The translations under genes were made by a program, and so were the position numbers. The notes below the pieces were generated by a model. The model ran no database searches, had not been told where the DNA came from, and worked only from the letters and a program-made list of their open reading frames with translations. Of a stretch of 64,000 bases of DNA, positions 19,393 to 29,727 are shown in pieces. Location of the stretch: contig NZ_JAUJZH010000013.1 of the NCBI RefSeq assembly GCF_030486595.1, positions 1 through 64,000 on the forward strand. Reading direction: 5' to 3'. Origin of the DNA: Variovorax ginsengisoli (lineage in GTDB: Bacteria > Pseudomonadota > Gammaproteobacteria > Burkholderiales > Burkholderiaceae_C). How positions within the stretch are numbered: position 1 is the stretch's first letter; every line of letters begins with the position of its first letter.

Positions 19393-21714
19393 TCAGGCGC
19401 GGCCCGAAGGCAGCGCCAGGATCTGCTTGGCGAGGATGTTGCGCTGGATCTCGTTCGAGCCACCGAAGATGGCGGGCATGCGCGAATCCAGGTACTGGTT
19501 CATCACGTCGGCCGCGATGTCGCCGATGACCACGTCGTCGACCTGGCCGCCGTGGTCGCCCGCGAGCTGCACCAGTTCGTCCGTGATGCGCTGGTAGGTC
19601 TCGGTGCCCCAGACCTTGAGGTAGGACACTTCCGGCCCGAGCTCTTCGCCGCCGCGCAGGCGCCCCATGAAGAGCTCGAACGCGGCCTTCAGGTCGCGCA
19701 CGTCGAGCACCAGCTGCGCATAGCGGTCGCGGAAATCGCCCGCGGCGAGCGCATTCGTGGCCTCGGCCAGCCGGTCGAGCTGGGCCAGTGCATATTCGCA
19801 CTGGCGCGGCGTGCCGAAGAAGATGCGCTCCTCGCGCAGGAACGAGTTGGCCACGCTCCAGCCATCGTCGATGCGGCCCACCACGTTCGACACCGGCACC
19901 CGGACGTTGTCGAAGAAGACCTCGCTGAATTCGCCCTCGCCCTTGAGGTTGACGATCGGCCGCACCTTCACGCCGGGTGACTTCAGGTCGATCAGCAGGA
20001 AGGTGATGCCGCGTTGCTTGGCGCCGTCGACCTTGCTGGTGCGCACCAGCGCAAACATCCAGTCCGCCCCCGGACCCAGCGTGGTCCAGGTCTTCTGGCC
20101 GTTGACGACCAGGAAGTCGCCGTCGCGCTCGGCGCGCGTGCGCAGGCTGGCCAGGTCGGAGCCCGCGTTCGGTTCGGAGTAGCCCTGGCACCACATGATC
20201 TCGCCGCTGAGCACGCGCGGCAGGTGGTAGTCGATCTGGGCCGGCGTGCCGTGCATCAGCAGCAGCTTGCCGATCGCGAGCCCGTGATCCGGAATGCGCG
20301 CGCAGCCGTGGCGTGCGATCTCCTCGGCGTAGATCACCTGCTTGGTCGCCGACAGGCCCATGCCGCCGGCCGTCTTGGGCCAGGCAGGCGCGAGCCAGCC
20401 CTTCTTCGACAGCGCCTGGTACCAGTCAGAGATGTCGGCGTAGTAGGCGCGCTTCTTCATGAAGCGCTTCTCGGGCGGGTAGTTGGCGGCGATCCAGGTC
20501 GCCAGCACGCGCCGGAACTCGTCGTCGGGCAGCTCGGCCACGTCGACGCCCTCCGGCACCACCAGGGGCGAGTTGTCGGACTGGCGCACGCGGCCGCTCT
20601 TCATCAGCTGGTCCAGGAAGCGGGCGCGCTGCCACAGCGGATTGCCGAGCCAGGCCGACAGCGCCAGCGCCCGCTTCAGGCACAGGCCGATGTCGGTTTC
20701 GTCGGCGATGCCCATGCCGCCGTGCAGCTGGATCGCGGTCTTCGAGACCCCCAGCGCCGTGGCGCCGGCGCGTGCGCGCGCCGCGCGGACCGACTGGATA
20801 CGCGTGGACTCGTCGGCCGGGCGCGCCCAGTCCAGCAAGGCGTTCTCGGCCGAGGCGCGCGCCAGCTGGCAGAGCATCCACATGTCGACCATGCGGTGCT
20901 GCAGCGCCTGGAAGGACGCGATGGGCTTGCCGAACTGGACCCGCTGCGAGGTATAGGCCACCGTGGCTTCCAGCGCCCGTTCGGCGACGCCGACGAGTTC
21001 GAAGGCGCTGGCCAGCCGGGCCAGCTCGATCGCCTGCGCGACCGCGTCGCGCACCGCCGGGCCGCTGGCGAGCCGGGCGTCGGCCGCAAGCGCAAGCCCC
21101 TCGACCTCCAGTTCGCCGAAGTCGAGTCCGTCGACGGTGCGGGTCGTGCGGATCGCGGCGGGCTGCGTGATCCAGAACAGCGCCGGGATGCCGTCCTCCA
21201 GCGCGTAGACGAGGAAGCCGTCGGCAGCGTCGGCCAGCGGCACGAAGCACTTGGCCGCACCTTCCAGCCGCCAGCCCTCGCCGCTGCGGACGGCGCGCAT
21301 CCGGACATCGTCGATGTCCAGCGCGCCGGCGGCTTCCTGCCAGGCCAGGGCCGCCAGCGTCCGACCGTCCAGCACCTGCTCGAGCAGCGCACGGGCGGGC
21401 GCCGAGCCGGTGGCGAGCGGCACCAGCGCCTGCACCACCATCAAGCCACAGGCGACATAGGGTTCCGGCGCCAGGCCGCGTCCCAGTTCGCTGGCGATCA
21501 GCATCGCCTCCGCCGCGCCCAGACCATGCCCGCCGAGCGATTCGGGGACCAGCACGCCGCTCCAGCCCGCCTCCGCCATCTCGCGCCAGACGCTGCGGTC
21601 GAAGGGAATGGCCTGGTCGCGCAGGCGCCGCACGCGCGCCGGGGCCGGGTGTCTTTCATGGAATGCCTGCACGCTGTCGCGCAGCATCGTCTGGGTTTCG
21701 TCGAGATGGGTCAT
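19393..21714 (-). CDS. tandem acyl-CoA dehydrogenase (two ACAD modules in one chain)
   Basis: 773 residues, about twice the usual 380-400. Module 1 (about 1-365) has [44 protein letters not shown] and [15 protein letters not shown]. Module 2 (about 385-773) has the full FAD/substrate motifs [14 protein letters not shown] and [16 protein letters not shown] and ends with [17 protein letters not shown]. Module 1 lacks the SEPxAGSD-type segment, so it may be structural or degenerate while module 2 is catalytic. Two reading-frame-consistent starts exist (21756, ATGA with the ligase stop; 21714, the family-like start). I chose 21714. Confidence 0.85.
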   Translation of the reverse strand: MTHLDETQTMLRDSVQAFHERHPAPARVRRLRDQAIPFDRSVWREMAEAGWSGVLVPESLGGHGLGAAEAMLIASELGRGLAPEPYVACGLMVVQALVPLATGSAPARALLEQVLDGRTLAALAWQEAAGALDIDDVRMRAVRSGEGWRLEGAAKCFVPLADAADGFLVYALEDGIPALFWITQPAAIRTTRTVDGLDFGELEVEGLALAADARLASGPAVRDAVAQAIELARLASAFELVGVAERALEATVAYTSQRVQFGKPIASFQALQHRMVDMWMLCQLARASAENALLDWARPADESTRIQSVRAARARAGATALGVSKTAIQLHGGMGIADETDIGLCLKRALALSAWLGNPLWQRARFLDQLMKSGRVRQSDNSPLVVPEGVDVAELPDDEFRRVLATWIAANYPPEKRFMKKRAYYADISDWYQALSKKGWLAPAWPKTAGGMGLSATKQVIYAEEIARHGCARIPDHGLAIGKLLLMHGTPAQIDYHLPRVLSGEIMWCQGYSEPNAGSDLASLRTRAERDGDFLVVNGQKTWTTLGPGADWMFALVRTSKVDGAKQRGITFLLIDLKSPGVKVRPIVNLKGEGEFSEVFFDNVRVPVSNVVGRIDDGWSVANSFLREERIFFGTPRQCEYALAQLDRLAEATNALAAGDFRDRYAQLVLDVRDLKAAFELFMGRLRGGEELGPEVSYLKVWGTETYQRITDELVQLAGDHGGQVDDVVIGDIAADVMNQYLDSRMPAIFGGSNEIQRNILAKQILALPSGRA

Positions 21715-21752
21715 GGGTTGGGAGCCTTGGTGCTGCGCGAACGTCGCGCGCG

Positions 21753-23414
21753 TCATGCGGCCGGGCCGCTCGCGGCCACGTCCGTCGGAAGCTGGTGAGA
21801 TCGGAACTGTTCGCGCAACTTGAGCTTCTGCAGCTTGCCCGTGGCGGTATGCGGCAGCGCGTCCACGAAGACCACGTCGTCGGGCATCCACCACTTGGCG
21901 ACCTTGCCGGACATGAAGGCCAGGATGTCCTCGCGCGTCGGCTGCATGCCGGTCTTGGGCACGACCAGGAGCAGCGGGCGCTCCTGCCAGCGCGAGTGGG
22001 CCACGCCGATCACGGCGGCCTCCTGCACGTGGGGATGCGCCACGGCCGCGTTCTCGAGGTCGATGGACGAGATCCATTCGCCGCCGGACTTGATGACGTC
22101 CTTCGAGCGGTCGGTGATCTGCACGAAGCCGTCGGGGTCGAGCGTGGCGACGTCGCCGGTCGGGAACCAGCCCGCGGCATCGGTGGCGTCGCCGTCGCCG
22201 CGGTAGTAGCCCGAAGCGACCCAGGGCCCGCGCGCCTTCAGGTCGCCGAAGGCCTTGCCGTCGTGCGGCAGCGGCTGGCCGTCCTCGCCGAAGATCTCGA
22301 TCTGCACGCCGTAGATGGCGCGGCCCTGCTTGGCCTGCACGTCGTAGCGCTGCGCGAGAGGCAGCTCGCGGTGCTTGTCGAGCAGGGTGCCGATGGTCGC
22401 GAGCGGGCTGGTCTCGGACATGCCCCAGGCATGGATCACGTAGGCGCCGAAGAGCTCCTCGAACTTCTGGATCATGGCGCGCGGCGCCGCCGAGCCGCCG
22501 ACGATCAGCCGTTCGAGCGCGATCTCCGACAGGTCGAGCGCGGCGCGGTTGCGCTCGATGTAGTCGAACAGGCCCAGCCACACGGTGGGCACGCCCAGCG
22601 AGAAATTGCAGCGTTCCTCGCGCAGCAGGCGATAGATGTTCTCGCCCGACAGATGCGGGCCGGGCAGCACCAGCTTGGCGCCGCACATGGCGCCCGCATA
22701 GGGCACGCCCCAGGCGTTGACATGGAACAGCGGCACCACCAGCAGCACGCTGTCGCGCGCCGAAATCGCCAGGCCGTCGGCCGCGCAGGCGGTGAAGGAA
22801 TGCAGCACCGTCGAGCGGTGGCTGTACAGCACGCCTTTCGGGTTGCCGGTGGTGCCCGAGGTGTAGCAGAGCGACGATGCGGTGTTCTCGTCGAACACCG
22901 GCCATTCGAGTGCCGGCGACGCGTCGGCCAGCAGTTGCTCGTAGCACAGCAGGTTGGGCAGCTTCACGTCCGGCATCTGCGAACGCTCGCAGAGCGCGAC
23001 GAAGCCCTTCACGCGGCCGAGCTGGGGCGCCAGCTCGGCCAGGGTCGCTGCGAAGCTGATGTCGAAGAAGACATAGCCGTCCTCGGCATGGTCGACGATG
23101 TAGGCGATCTGCTCCGGAAAAAGCCGCGGGTTGACCGTGTGCAGGATGGCCTGCATGCCCGAAACGCCGAAGTACAGCTCCAGGTGGCGGTGCGTGTTCC
23201 AGGCCAGCGTGGCGACCCGGTCGCCCGCGCCCACACCCAGATGCGCCAGGGCATTGGCCAGGCGCTTCGCGCGCTGCTGCACCTCGCGCCAGTTGCTGCG
23301 GTGGGTGCTGCCGTCCGGCATGTGGCTGACGATCTCGCGGTCGCCGTGGAAGGCCGCGGCATGGTCGATGAGTCCGGACAGCAGCAGGGGATGCTGTTGC
23401 ATCAGGCCGTTCAT
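21753..23414 (-). CDS. long/medium-chain acyl-CoA ligase (AMP-forming)
   Basis: 553 residues of the ANL superfamily. [16 protein letters not shown] is the phosphate-binding loop, [10 protein letters not shown] the adenine motif, [16 protein letters not shown] the hinge-side Asp motif, and [13 protein letters not shown] contains the C-terminal catalytic Lys. The N-terminal [21 protein letters not shown] resembles FadD/alkK-like medium-chain ligases. GGAG precedes the start. It activates a carboxylic acid to a CoA thioester, probably feeding the downstream tandem dehydrogenase. Confidence 0.92.
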   Translation of the reverse strand: MNGLMQQHPLLLSGLIDHAAAFHGDREIVSHMPDGSTHRSNWREVQQRAKRLANALAHLGVGAGDRVATLAWNTHRHLELYFGVSGMQAILHTVNPRLFPEQIAYIVDHAEDGYVFFDISFAATLAELAPQLGRVKGFVALCERSQMPDVKLPNLLCYEQLLADASPALEWPVFDENTASSLCYTSGTTGNPKGVLYSHRSTVLHSFTACAADGLAISARDSVLLVVPLFHVNAWGVPYAGAMCGAKLVLPGPHLSGENIYRLLREERCNFSLGVPTVWLGLFDYIERNRAALDLSEIALERLIVGGSAAPRAMIQKFEELFGAYVIHAWGMSETSPLATIGTLLDKHRELPLAQRYDVQAKQGRAIYGVQIEIFGEDGQPLPHDGKAFGDLKARGPWVASGYYRGDGDATDAAGWFPTGDVATLDPDGFVQITDRSKDVIKSGGEWISSIDLENAAVAHPHVQEAAVIGVAHSRWQERPLLLVVPKTGMQPTREDILAFMSGKVAKWWMPDDVVFVDALPHTATGKLQKLKLREQFRSHQLPTDVAASGPAA

Positions 23415-23438
23415 GAAGTCTCCTTGGTCCGATCCGGT

Positions 23439-24203
23439 TCAGTGGTAGCTGCGCCCGCCGTCGACCGCCAGCACGATGCCGGTGACGAAGGAGGATTCGG
23501 CGCTGCTCAGGTAGAGCGCGGCCAGCGCGATCTCGTGCGGCTCGCCGATTCGGCCCAGCGCGTAGCGCGGGCCGACCTGCTCGCGCAATTCCTCGGGGCT
23601 GTAGCCGCCGCGCACCATGGGCGTGTCGACCGCGCCGGGGCAGACGGTGTTGACGCGCACCTGCGGTGCCCATTCAATCGCGAGCGAGCGGGTGAGCGAG
23701 ATCACACCGGCCTTCGAGGCCGCGTAGGCGCTGCGCTGCTTGAAGGGCGCCAGGCCCTGGCCCGACGCGAAGTTGACGATGGTGCCGGCGCCTGCCTCGC
23801 GCAAGTGCGGCAGGCAGGCGCGGCAGACGATGAAGCTGCCGGTGAGGTTCACCTCCAGCACGCGCTTCCAGTCCGCCAGGCTCACCTGGTCGGCCCAGTC
23901 GGTGTTGGCGATGCCCGCGGCGTTGACCAGACCGTCGAGGCCGCCAAAGGCTTCGGCGGCGTGGGCCACCGCGCGTTCCACGGCATCCGGGTCGGTCACG
24001 TCGGCTTCGAGGCAGAGCGCCTCGCCCGGCAGGCCCTCCGGCCGCTGCCGGTCCAGCGCCGCGACGCGCGCCCCGGCGCGCAGGAAGAGCTCGGCCACCG
24101 AGTGGCCGATGCCGGAGGCCGCGCCGGTGACGAGGATGCGCCGGCCGGCGAGGCGGCCCTCGACCTTCAGGTCGGCGGGCGCCAGGGGTGCGTGTGCTTG
24201 CAT
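23439..24203 (-). CDS. short-chain dehydrogenase/reductase (SDR)
   Basis: 254 residues. VTGAASGIGHSVA (cofactor loop), VNAAGIA and SAYAASKAGV (YxxxK) are intact, with FASGQGLAP carrying the catalytic Ser. DRQRPEG after the second strand favours NAD. Likely oxidises a hydroxy intermediate (3-hydroxyacyl-CoA or alcohol). It lies 24 bp before the ligase start and 4 bp after the Bug gene, inside one transcription unit. Confidence 0.9.
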   Translation of the reverse strand: MQAHAPLAPADLKVEGRLAGRRILVTGAASGIGHSVAELFLRAGARVAALDRQRPEGLPGEALCLEADVTDPDAVERAVAHAAEAFGGLDGLVNAAGIANTDWADQVSLADWKRVLEVNLTGSFIVCRACLPHLREAGAGTIVNFASGQGLAPFKQRSAYAASKAGVISLTRSLAIEWAPQVRVNTVCPGAVDTPMVRGGYSPEELREQVGPRYALGRIGEPHEIALAALYLSSAESSFVTGIVLAVDGGRSYH

Positions 24204-24207
24204 GGTC

Positions 24208-25242
24208 TCAATCCGCCCTGATGTTCTTGTCCCGGATCACCGGGCCCCAGCGTTCCGCTTCCGACTTCAGGTAGGCGGCGAATTCGGCCTGGGTCATGGG
24301 CAGCGGCTCGACACCCGCGCGGTCGATGGCCTCGCGCATGTCCGGCGTGTCCAGCACCGCCCGGATGTCGGCATGGAGCCGGCTTTGGATCGGCTTCGGC
24401 GTGCCCTCGGGCACCAGCACGCCGAACCAGCTCGCGGTCGCGAAGTTGGCCAGCTCGGGCACGCCCGATTGCGCGATCGGCTTGAGATCGGGTGCCAGGG
24501 TCGACGGCTTCAGCGAACTGATGCCGAGCGCCTTGAGCTTGCCGGCCTTGACGAAGGCCAGCGCCGCCTTCGAATCGAACATGCCCTGAACCTGGCCGCC
24601 GATCAGGTCGTTCAGCCCTGGGCCGTTGCCCTTGTACGGCACGTGGACGATGCTGACGCCGATCTGCGAGGCGAACAGCTCGGCACCGATGTGCGGGCTC
24701 GAGCCGTTGCCCGACGAGGCGAAGCTGAAGGGCTTGCCCGAGGTCCGGATGTACTTCACCAGCGACGGCACGTCGTCGGCCGGCACCGAGGGATGCACGA
24801 ACAGGATGGCGGGCGCGACGGCGATCATCGCCAGCGGCTCCAGCGCGCTCTGCTTGTAGGGCAGGTGGGACATCATGAACGGGTTGGTGGTGAAGCCGAA
24901 GCTGGTCACCAGCAGGGTCTTGCCGTCCGCCGGCGCACGGGCCGCGGCCGCCGTGCCGATCACCGTGCCGCCGCCCGCGCGGTTGTCCACGATCACCGGC
25001 TGGCCCCAGCGCTCGGCGAGCCGCTGGCCCAGGGCGCGGGCCAGGTTGTCGGTGAGGCCGCCCGCCGCATACGGCACGATCAGCGTGACGGGTCCGCCGG
25101 GAAACGGCGGGGTCTGCGCAGCCGCCGGCAGCGTGGCCAGCGCGGCGACTGCCCACAGTGCTGTCGCCGCAGCCCTTCTCCAAAAATGACTTGCCGGCCG
25201 GTCAATGAGAAGAGCGAGAAAGGTGGAAAGCATGGTTCTCAT
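24208..25242 (-). CDS. Bug/TctC-family periplasmic receptor
   Basis: 344 residues as called. FPGGPVTLIVPYAAGGLTDNLAR, VIVDNRAGGGTVIGTA and VHVPYKGNGPGLNDLIGGQVQ are the conserved Bug ligand loops. The apparent N-terminus is long: about 26 residues precede the hydrophobic segment ATALWAVAALATLPAAAQ. A CCGGCCGG operator-like site (25194-25201) lies inside this extension, so the real start may be downstream, although no in-frame ATG, GTG or TTG is visible there. It starts 3 bp after the TetR stop. Confidence 0.85.
   Translation of the reverse strand: MRTMLSTFLALLIDRPASHFWRRAAATALWAVAALATLPAAAQTPPFPGGPVTLIVPYAAGGLTDNLARALGQRLAERWGQPVIVDNRAGGGTVIGTAAAARAPADGKTLLVTSFGFTTNPFMMSHLPYKQSALEPLAMIAVAPAILFVHPSVPADDVPSLVKYIRTSGKPFSFASSGNGSSPHIGAELFASQIGVSIVHVPYKGNGPGLNDLIGGQVQGMFDSKAALAFVKAGKLKALGISSLKPSTLAPDLKPIAQSGVPELANFATASWFGVLVPEGTPKPIQSRLHADIRAVLDTPDMREAIDRAGVEPLPMTQAEFAAYLKSEAERWGPVIRDKNIRAD
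25194..25201. promoter_or_regulatory. TetR operator-like site inside the Bug 5' end
   Basis: In minus-strand reading the context is TTGACCGGCCGGCAAGT. It shares the core nACCGGCCGGnA with the site at 29678-29687. The flanking TetR gene product has a recognition helix almost identical to that of the second TetR in the window, so a shared operator is plausible. Location inside the called coding region weakens the case. Confidence 0.35.
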
Positions 25243-25245
25243 GGT

Positions 25246-25932
25246 TCAGGCCTTGGCTGAGCGGGCCGCGGGCGGCCCGGCGGCTGCCGTGTCCGCCGGA
25301 CGCGCTTCGGCGAGCAAGCCGTGCAGCGCCATGTCCAGAAACTGCCGCATCACTTCGGTGACGCCCAGGCGGCCATCGGGCCGGTGCCAGTTGGTCATCT
25401 GGTTCAGGCCGGACAGAAGAAAGCGGCCCGCGATGGCGGGATCGATGGCGCGCACCTCGCCGCTGGCGATGCCCTCGGAAATGCACTGCCGCAACAGGTT
25501 CTCGTAGCGGTCGCGCAGCGCGATCGCGGCCAGGTGCTGCCCTCCCCTGCCGCCTTCGCGGAAGGCCCGGGAGCCGGCGATCCACCGATCGCGCGCCAGG
25601 TCGAACACGTCCGCCGAGGATTGCATGAAGGCGCGGATGCGCGCCGTCGGAGAGTCCGCGGCGGCCACAGCGGCGGACACGTCGTCCACCAGGGACTGCA
25701 TCGACTCCAGCACCACCCGCTCGTACAGCGCTTCCTTGTTGGGGAAGTAGTAGTAGAGCGCGGCCTTGGTGATGTCTGCGACTTCCGCGATGTCCCGCAT
25801 CGAGGTGCGCTCGTAGCCGTCGCGCGCGAACAGGCTGCGCGCGATGGCCAGCAGCTGGTTCTCGCGCGTGTCCGGTGCATCGGCCGCCGCCGCGCGGGCG
25901 GGTGGCGATGAAGCGGTTCGGCGTTGGGACAT
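25246..25932 (-). CDS. TetR-family transcriptional regulator
   Basis: 228 residues. The DNA-binding domain (about 25-75) contains RDIAEVADITKAALYYYFPNKEALYERVV; the rest is a helical ligand domain with FMQSSADVFDLARDRW. It closely parallels the TetR at 30321-30992, especially in the recognition helix and in the C-terminal LNQMTNWHRPDGRLG segment (LNQMTRWIKPDGRLK there). Members near acyl-CoA genes commonly sense acyl-CoA thioesters. It lies within the operon between the hydratase and the Bug gene. Confidence 0.92.
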   Translation of the reverse strand: MSQRRTASSPPARAAAADAPDTRENQLLAIARSLFARDGYERTSMRDIAEVADITKAALYYYFPNKEALYERVVLESMQSLVDDVSAAVAAADSPTARIRAFMQSSADVFDLARDRWIAGSRAFREGGRGGQHLAAIALRDRYENLLRQCISEGIASGEVRAIDPAIAGRFLLSGLNQMTNWHRPDGRLGVTEVMRQFLDMALHGLLAEARPADTAAAGPPAARSAKA

Positions 25933-25975
25933 GGCGAAGCGAACGAAATGGTGGAATGCGGACGACGCGCCTGGC

Positions 25976-26752
25976 TCAGCGTCCGGTGAAGACCGGCTTG
26001 CGCTTCTCGAAGAAGGCGCGCTGCGCTTCCTTGGTGTCTTCGGTCTTCGACAGCGCCACCGTGTTGCCCTGCTCGTAGCGGTAGGCGTCGCGCGGCGGCA
26101 TCGTCAGGGTCATGCGCGCGGCTTCCTTGGCCAGCCGCACCGCGATCGGGCTCTTGGATGCGATCTCGCGCGCGATGCCCATCGCATAGGGCATCAGCTC
26201 GGCCGCCGGCAGGCAGGCTTCGACCAGGCCGAGCCGGTACAGCTCCTGCGCCGACACCTGCATGCCCGTATAGAACATGCGGCGCGCGCGCGACTGGCTG
26301 AAGAACTTCTGCAGGAAGGTGACGCCGCCGGCCAGGCCGACGTTGATCTCGGGCATCGATACATAGGCGTCCTCCGAGGCGACCCAGATGTCCGATCCCA
26401 TCACCAGGCCGAAGCCGGCGCCGAGCGCGGCGCCGTTGATGGCGGCGATCACCGGCTTGGAACATTCGACCACCGCGTAGTAGGACTCCCGCACCAGCCG
26501 GTTGTGGCGGCCGTAGGCACCCGGCGTGGCCGCCAGGTTGGGCCGCTCGCGGATGTCGGCGCCGGCCGAGAACAGCTTGCCGCTTCCGGTCAGCACGATG
26601 GCGGCGACCTCGTCCATGTCGCTGAGCGTGTCGAACACCTCCGTGATCTCCGCCCGCATCTCGGCGTTCTGTGCATTGACCGGCGGGCGGTTCAGCGTGA
26701 CGACGGCGATGCCGTCCTCGATCGTCAGGGTGAGTGTCTTGAGGTCCATCAT
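25976..26752 (-). CDS. enoyl-CoA hydratase/isomerase (crotonase family)
   Basis: 258 residues. FSAGADIRE supplies the first oxyanion-hole backbone, INGAALGAGFGLVMGSDIWVAS the second, and PEINVGLAGGVTFLQKFF carries an acidic catalytic position (Glu of PEIN). Length and motifs fit hydratases of beta-oxidation or ring-derived acyl-CoA breakdown. The start ATG at 26752 overlaps the stop of the ADP-forming synthetase (ATGATG with TGA), so the two are coupled. Confidence 0.92.
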   Translation of the reverse strand: MMDLKTLTLTIEDGIAVVTLNRPPVNAQNAEMRAEITEVFDTLSDMDEVAAIVLTGSGKLFSAGADIRERPNLAATPGAYGRHNRLVRESYYAVVECSKPVIAAINGAALGAGFGLVMGSDIWVASEDAYVSMPEINVGLAGGVTFLQKFFSQSRARRMFYTGMQVSAQELYRLGLVEACLPAAELMPYAMGIAREIASKSPIAVRLAKEAARMTLTMPPRDAYRYEQGNTVALSKTEDTKEAQRAFFEKRKPVFTGR

Positions 26753-28869
26753 GCGTGTTCTCTCGGGTTGGGGTTGACGGGGGCTTGGCGCATGGAGATC
26801 AGGGCATCCAGGCACACGCCCCCCTGGGGCTTGACGACGAAGGGGTTGATGTCGATGCCGGCCAGGTGGTCGGCATGGCGCAGCGCGAATTCCGACAGCC
26901 GGCTGAGCGCATCGGCGAGGGCTCGCGTGTCGTAGGCCGGGCCGCCGCGCCAGCCCTTCAGCAGGGCCGACGAACGCACCGCGTCGACCAGCGACATCGC
27001 CTGCGCGGGCGTGAGCGGCGCGGAGGCGAAGGCCACGTCCTTGAACAGCTCGACGGCCGTGCCGCCGAGGCCGAACATGACCATCGGCCCGAACACCGGA
27101 TCCATGTGGACGCCGATGATGGTCTCCACGCCGCCGCGCACCATCGGCGCGATCAAGACGCCATCGATGCGGGCCTGCGGCGCGCGCTCGGCGGCACGGG
27201 CCATCAGCGTGTCGTAGGCGGCAGCCACCGCGCCGGCGTCCGCCAGGCCCACGAGCACGCCGCCCACCTCGGTCTTGTGCGGGATGTCGGCGGAGACGAT
27301 CTTGGCGACCACCGGGTAGCCCATGCCGTCCGCGGCACGCGCGGCCGACGCGGCGCTGGTGCAGGTCTGTTCGGGCAGCACGGGGATGCCGGCCGCGCCG
27401 AGCAGCGCCTTGGCCTCGGCCTCGGTCGCGGCCTGCGGCAGGGGCTCGGAGCCGCTGGCGGCGGGGCTGTCGCTGCGCATCTCGCGCCGCAGTCTGGCCA
27501 TCCGCGCTGCACCGGCGACCGCGCGCACCGCGCGGGACGGATCGGCGAAGACGGCGACGCCCGCGGCCTCGAGCCGCTCGGTCACGCCCTGCTCGGACAG
27601 CATCACCAGCACCAGCGGCCGGTCCGGATGCGCCGCCCGGATCTCGATCATCCGCTGCTCGGTCGATGCGAATCGCGACGGCGACAGGCCGACGTGTGCC
27701 AGGTAGGCGAACAGGGTGCCGAAAGGCGAGCCGGGCAGCAGCATCGCATCGAGCACGCGGGCCACGCCGTCGGGCACCGCGGTGACCTGCGCGGTGGTGT
27801 CGTAGGGATTGGCCGGCACCGCGAAGGGCAGCAGTTCGCGCAGGGCGTCGGCCGAGCCGGTGGTGATCGGCGGCAGCGCCATGCCGAGCTCGGACGCGTC
27901 GTCCGCCATCAGGATGCCGATGCCGCCCGAGCCGGTCATGATGCCGATGCGCTCGTTGGCCGGCAGCTGGCCGGTGACGGCGCACAGGTGAGCGATGTCG
28001 AGCATCTCCTCGATCGATGCCGCGCGGTGCGCGCCGCACTCGGCGAACACGGCGTCGTAGATCGCGTCGTTGCCCGCCAACGAGCCGGTGTGCGTCGCGG
28101 CGGCGGCGGCACCGACCTCGGTCCGGCCGATCTTCATGATGACCACCGGCTTGCCGGCGGCGGCCGCCTTGCGCAGCGCCGCGCGCAGCCGGGCGCCGTC
28201 CTTGCAGGCCTCCAGCGCGGCGCAGATGACGCGCGTGTCGGCGTCGTCGGCCAGGTAGTCGATGCATTCCGCCACGTCGACGTCGGCCTCGTTGCCGGTC
28301 GCGATCACGCGGCTGAGCCCGATGCCGCGCAAGGTCGCCATGCCGTACGCGGCCGAGCCGAAGGCACCGCTCTGCGTGGCCATGCCGATCACGCCCGGCT
28401 TGGGCCGCAGGCCGTTCAGGGCGGTGGAGAAGGTGGCGTAGAACTTCGCCGACGGATTGAGCAGCCCGAGCGCATTCGGGCCGACCATGCGCATGCCCGC
28501 TTCCTTGCAGATGCGCACCAGCCGGGCCTGCAGTTCGGCGCCCGCCGCGTCGGCCTCCGCGAAGCCCGCGGTGAAGACCTGGACCACCTTCACGCCCTTG
28601 CGGGCGCAGTCCTGCAATGCGGCCTCGACACCCGGCACGGGCACCGCGACGATGGCATGGTCGACCGCGCCGGGCACGTCGGCCAGGCTGGCGAAGGCGG
28701 GCAGGCCCTGGATCTCGGCGGCGCCGCTGCGGTTGACCGGGTACAGCGCGCCGGCGAAGCCCGCCTCGACCAGGAAGCGAAGCGGCCGCCCGCCGATGCG
28801 CTCGGGGTCGGACGAGGCGCCGATGATGGCCACCGACGACGGGAAGAAAAGCGGATGGAGCGAATGCAT
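26749..28869 (-). CDS. acyl-CoA synthetase, NDP-forming (acetate-CoA ligase type)
   Basis: 706 residues, a fused alpha-beta enzyme. A CoA-binding Rossmann domain opens it (SVAIIGASSDPERIGGRPL, about 12-30). THTGSLAGN holds the phosphorylated His260, and an ATP-grasp domain (about 480-700; YPVVAKIVSADIPHKTEVGG) ends it. It makes or splits an acyl-CoA with ATP/ADP and phosphate, unlike the AMP-forming ligases elsewhere in the cluster. It follows the SDR by 15 bp and overlaps the hydratase start. Confidence 0.92.
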   Translation of the reverse strand: MHSLHPLFFPSSVAIIGASSDPERIGGRPLRFLVEAGFAGALYPVNRSGAAEIQGLPAFASLADVPGAVDHAIVAVPVPGVEAALQDCARKGVKVVQVFTAGFAEADAAGAELQARLVRICKEAGMRMVGPNALGLLNPSAKFYATFSTALNGLRPKPGVIGMATQSGAFGSAAYGMATLRGIGLSRVIATGNEADVDVAECIDYLADDADTRVICAALEACKDGARLRAALRKAAAAGKPVVIMKIGRTEVGAAAAATHTGSLAGNDAIYDAVFAECGAHRAASIEEMLDIAHLCAVTGQLPANERIGIMTGSGGIGILMADDASELGMALPPITTGSADALRELLPFAVPANPYDTTAQVTAVPDGVARVLDAMLLPGSPFGTLFAYLAHVGLSPSRFASTEQRMIEIRAAHPDRPLVLVMLSEQGVTERLEAAGVAVFADPSRAVRAVAGAARMARLRREMRSDSPAASGSEPLPQAATEAEAKALLGAAGIPVLPEQTCTSAASAARAADGMGYPVVAKIVSADIPHKTEVGGVLVGLADAGAVAAAYDTLMARAAERAPQARIDGVLIAPMVRGGVETIIGVHMDPVFGPMVMFGLGGTAVELFKDVAFASAPLTPAQAMSLVDAVRSSALLKGWRGGPAYDTRALADALSRLSEFALRHADHLAGIDINPFVVKPQGGVCLDALISMRQAPVNPNPREHA

Positions 28870-28884
28870 GGGTGCGGCGCCGGT

Positions 28885-29643
28885 TCAGAGAAACGCGTGC
28901 GTCACGCCGCCGTCGATCAGCATCGACTCGCCGGTCATGAAGCCGCTGTCGTCGCCCGCCAGGAACACCGCGGCGTTCGCGATGTCCTCGACCTGGCCGA
29001 GGCGGCCTACGGGCGTCCGCGCGATGCGCTTCGCCATGCCGGCCTCGTCGACGTTGATGCTCACGCCCTCGGTCATGATGGTGCCGGGCGCAATGGCGTT
29101 GACGCGGATCTTCTTCGGCCCGAGTTCTACCGCCGAGGCCCGGGTCAGTCCCAACACCCCGGCCTTGACGCCGCAGTAGATCAACCCGTTGGGCATGCCG
29201 AGGAATCCGGCCGCCGATGCGATGTTGATGATGGAGCCGCCGCGGCCCCTGGCCATCAGGCCGGCGGCGACCTGCGTGCCCCAGACCACCGACTTGAAAC
29301 CGGTCGCGACCATGCGATCGAGCGTCTCGGGCGTGATCGCGTCGATCGGGCCGTAGCGCACCCAGATGGCGTTGTTGACCAGCACGTCGAGCCGACCGTG
29401 GTCGCGCTCGAGCATGGAGACCGCCGACTCGAAGGTGGCCCGCTCGGCCACGTTGCCGGCACAGGCCACGGCCTGCCCGCCTTGCTCGCGGATCGCCTGC
29501 GCCGAGCGCTCGGCGTTCTCGGCCTTGATGTCCAGCACCGCGACGATCGCGCCTTCGGCGGCGAATCGCTCGCAGATCGCTCGTCCGATGCCTTGTGCGC
29601 CGCCTGTCACCAGGGCCACCTTGCCTTCCATGCGTAAAGCCAT
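28885..29643 (-). CDS. short-chain dehydrogenase/reductase (SDR)
   Basis: 252 residues. [13 protein letters not shown] is the cofactor motif and [10 protein letters not shown] the catalytic YxxxK with Ser in INIASAAGF. The usual NNAG is NNAIW here, a small departure that does not remove a catalytic residue. DIKAENA favours NAD. First gene of the long minus-strand unit; a palindrome and a -10-like TAGAAT (29673-29678) lie just upstream. Confidence 0.9.
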   Translation of the reverse strand: MALRMEGKVALVTGGAQGIGRAICERFAAEGAIVAVLDIKAENAERSAQAIREQGGQAVACAGNVAERATFESAVSMLERDHGRLDVLVNNAIWVRYGPIDAITPETLDRMVATGFKSVVWGTQVAAGLMARGRGGSIINIASAAGFLGMPNGLIYCGVKAGVLGLTRASAVELGPKKIRVNAIAPGTIMTEGVSINVDEAGMAKRIARTPVGRLGQVEDIANAAVFLAGDDSGFMTGESMLIDGGVTHAFL

Positions 29644-29677
29644 GCTTGTCTTCCGTGCTCTATTTGCAGAAAATTCT

Positions 29678-29687
29678 ACCGGCCGGT
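29678..29687. promoter_or_regulatory. TetR operator candidate in a divergent promoter
   Basis: ACCGGCCGGT is a perfect 10-bp palindrome between the divergent SDR and SnoaL-like genes. Its left edge overlaps a minus-strand TAGAAT (-10-like) hexamer, so occupancy would block the 20-kb catabolic unit. Two TetR genes lie nearby. Confidence 0.5.
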
Positions 29688-29727
29688 TAGTAAGTCGATG
29701 AAGCGTTTTTTGACTAGGAGATACCCT

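Noticed and set aside
19393..23673. A 1426-codon open frame joining the ligase and dehydrogenase
   Set aside because: The first ~650 codons are an alternative frame of the ligase gene; the real dehydrogenase starts near 21714.
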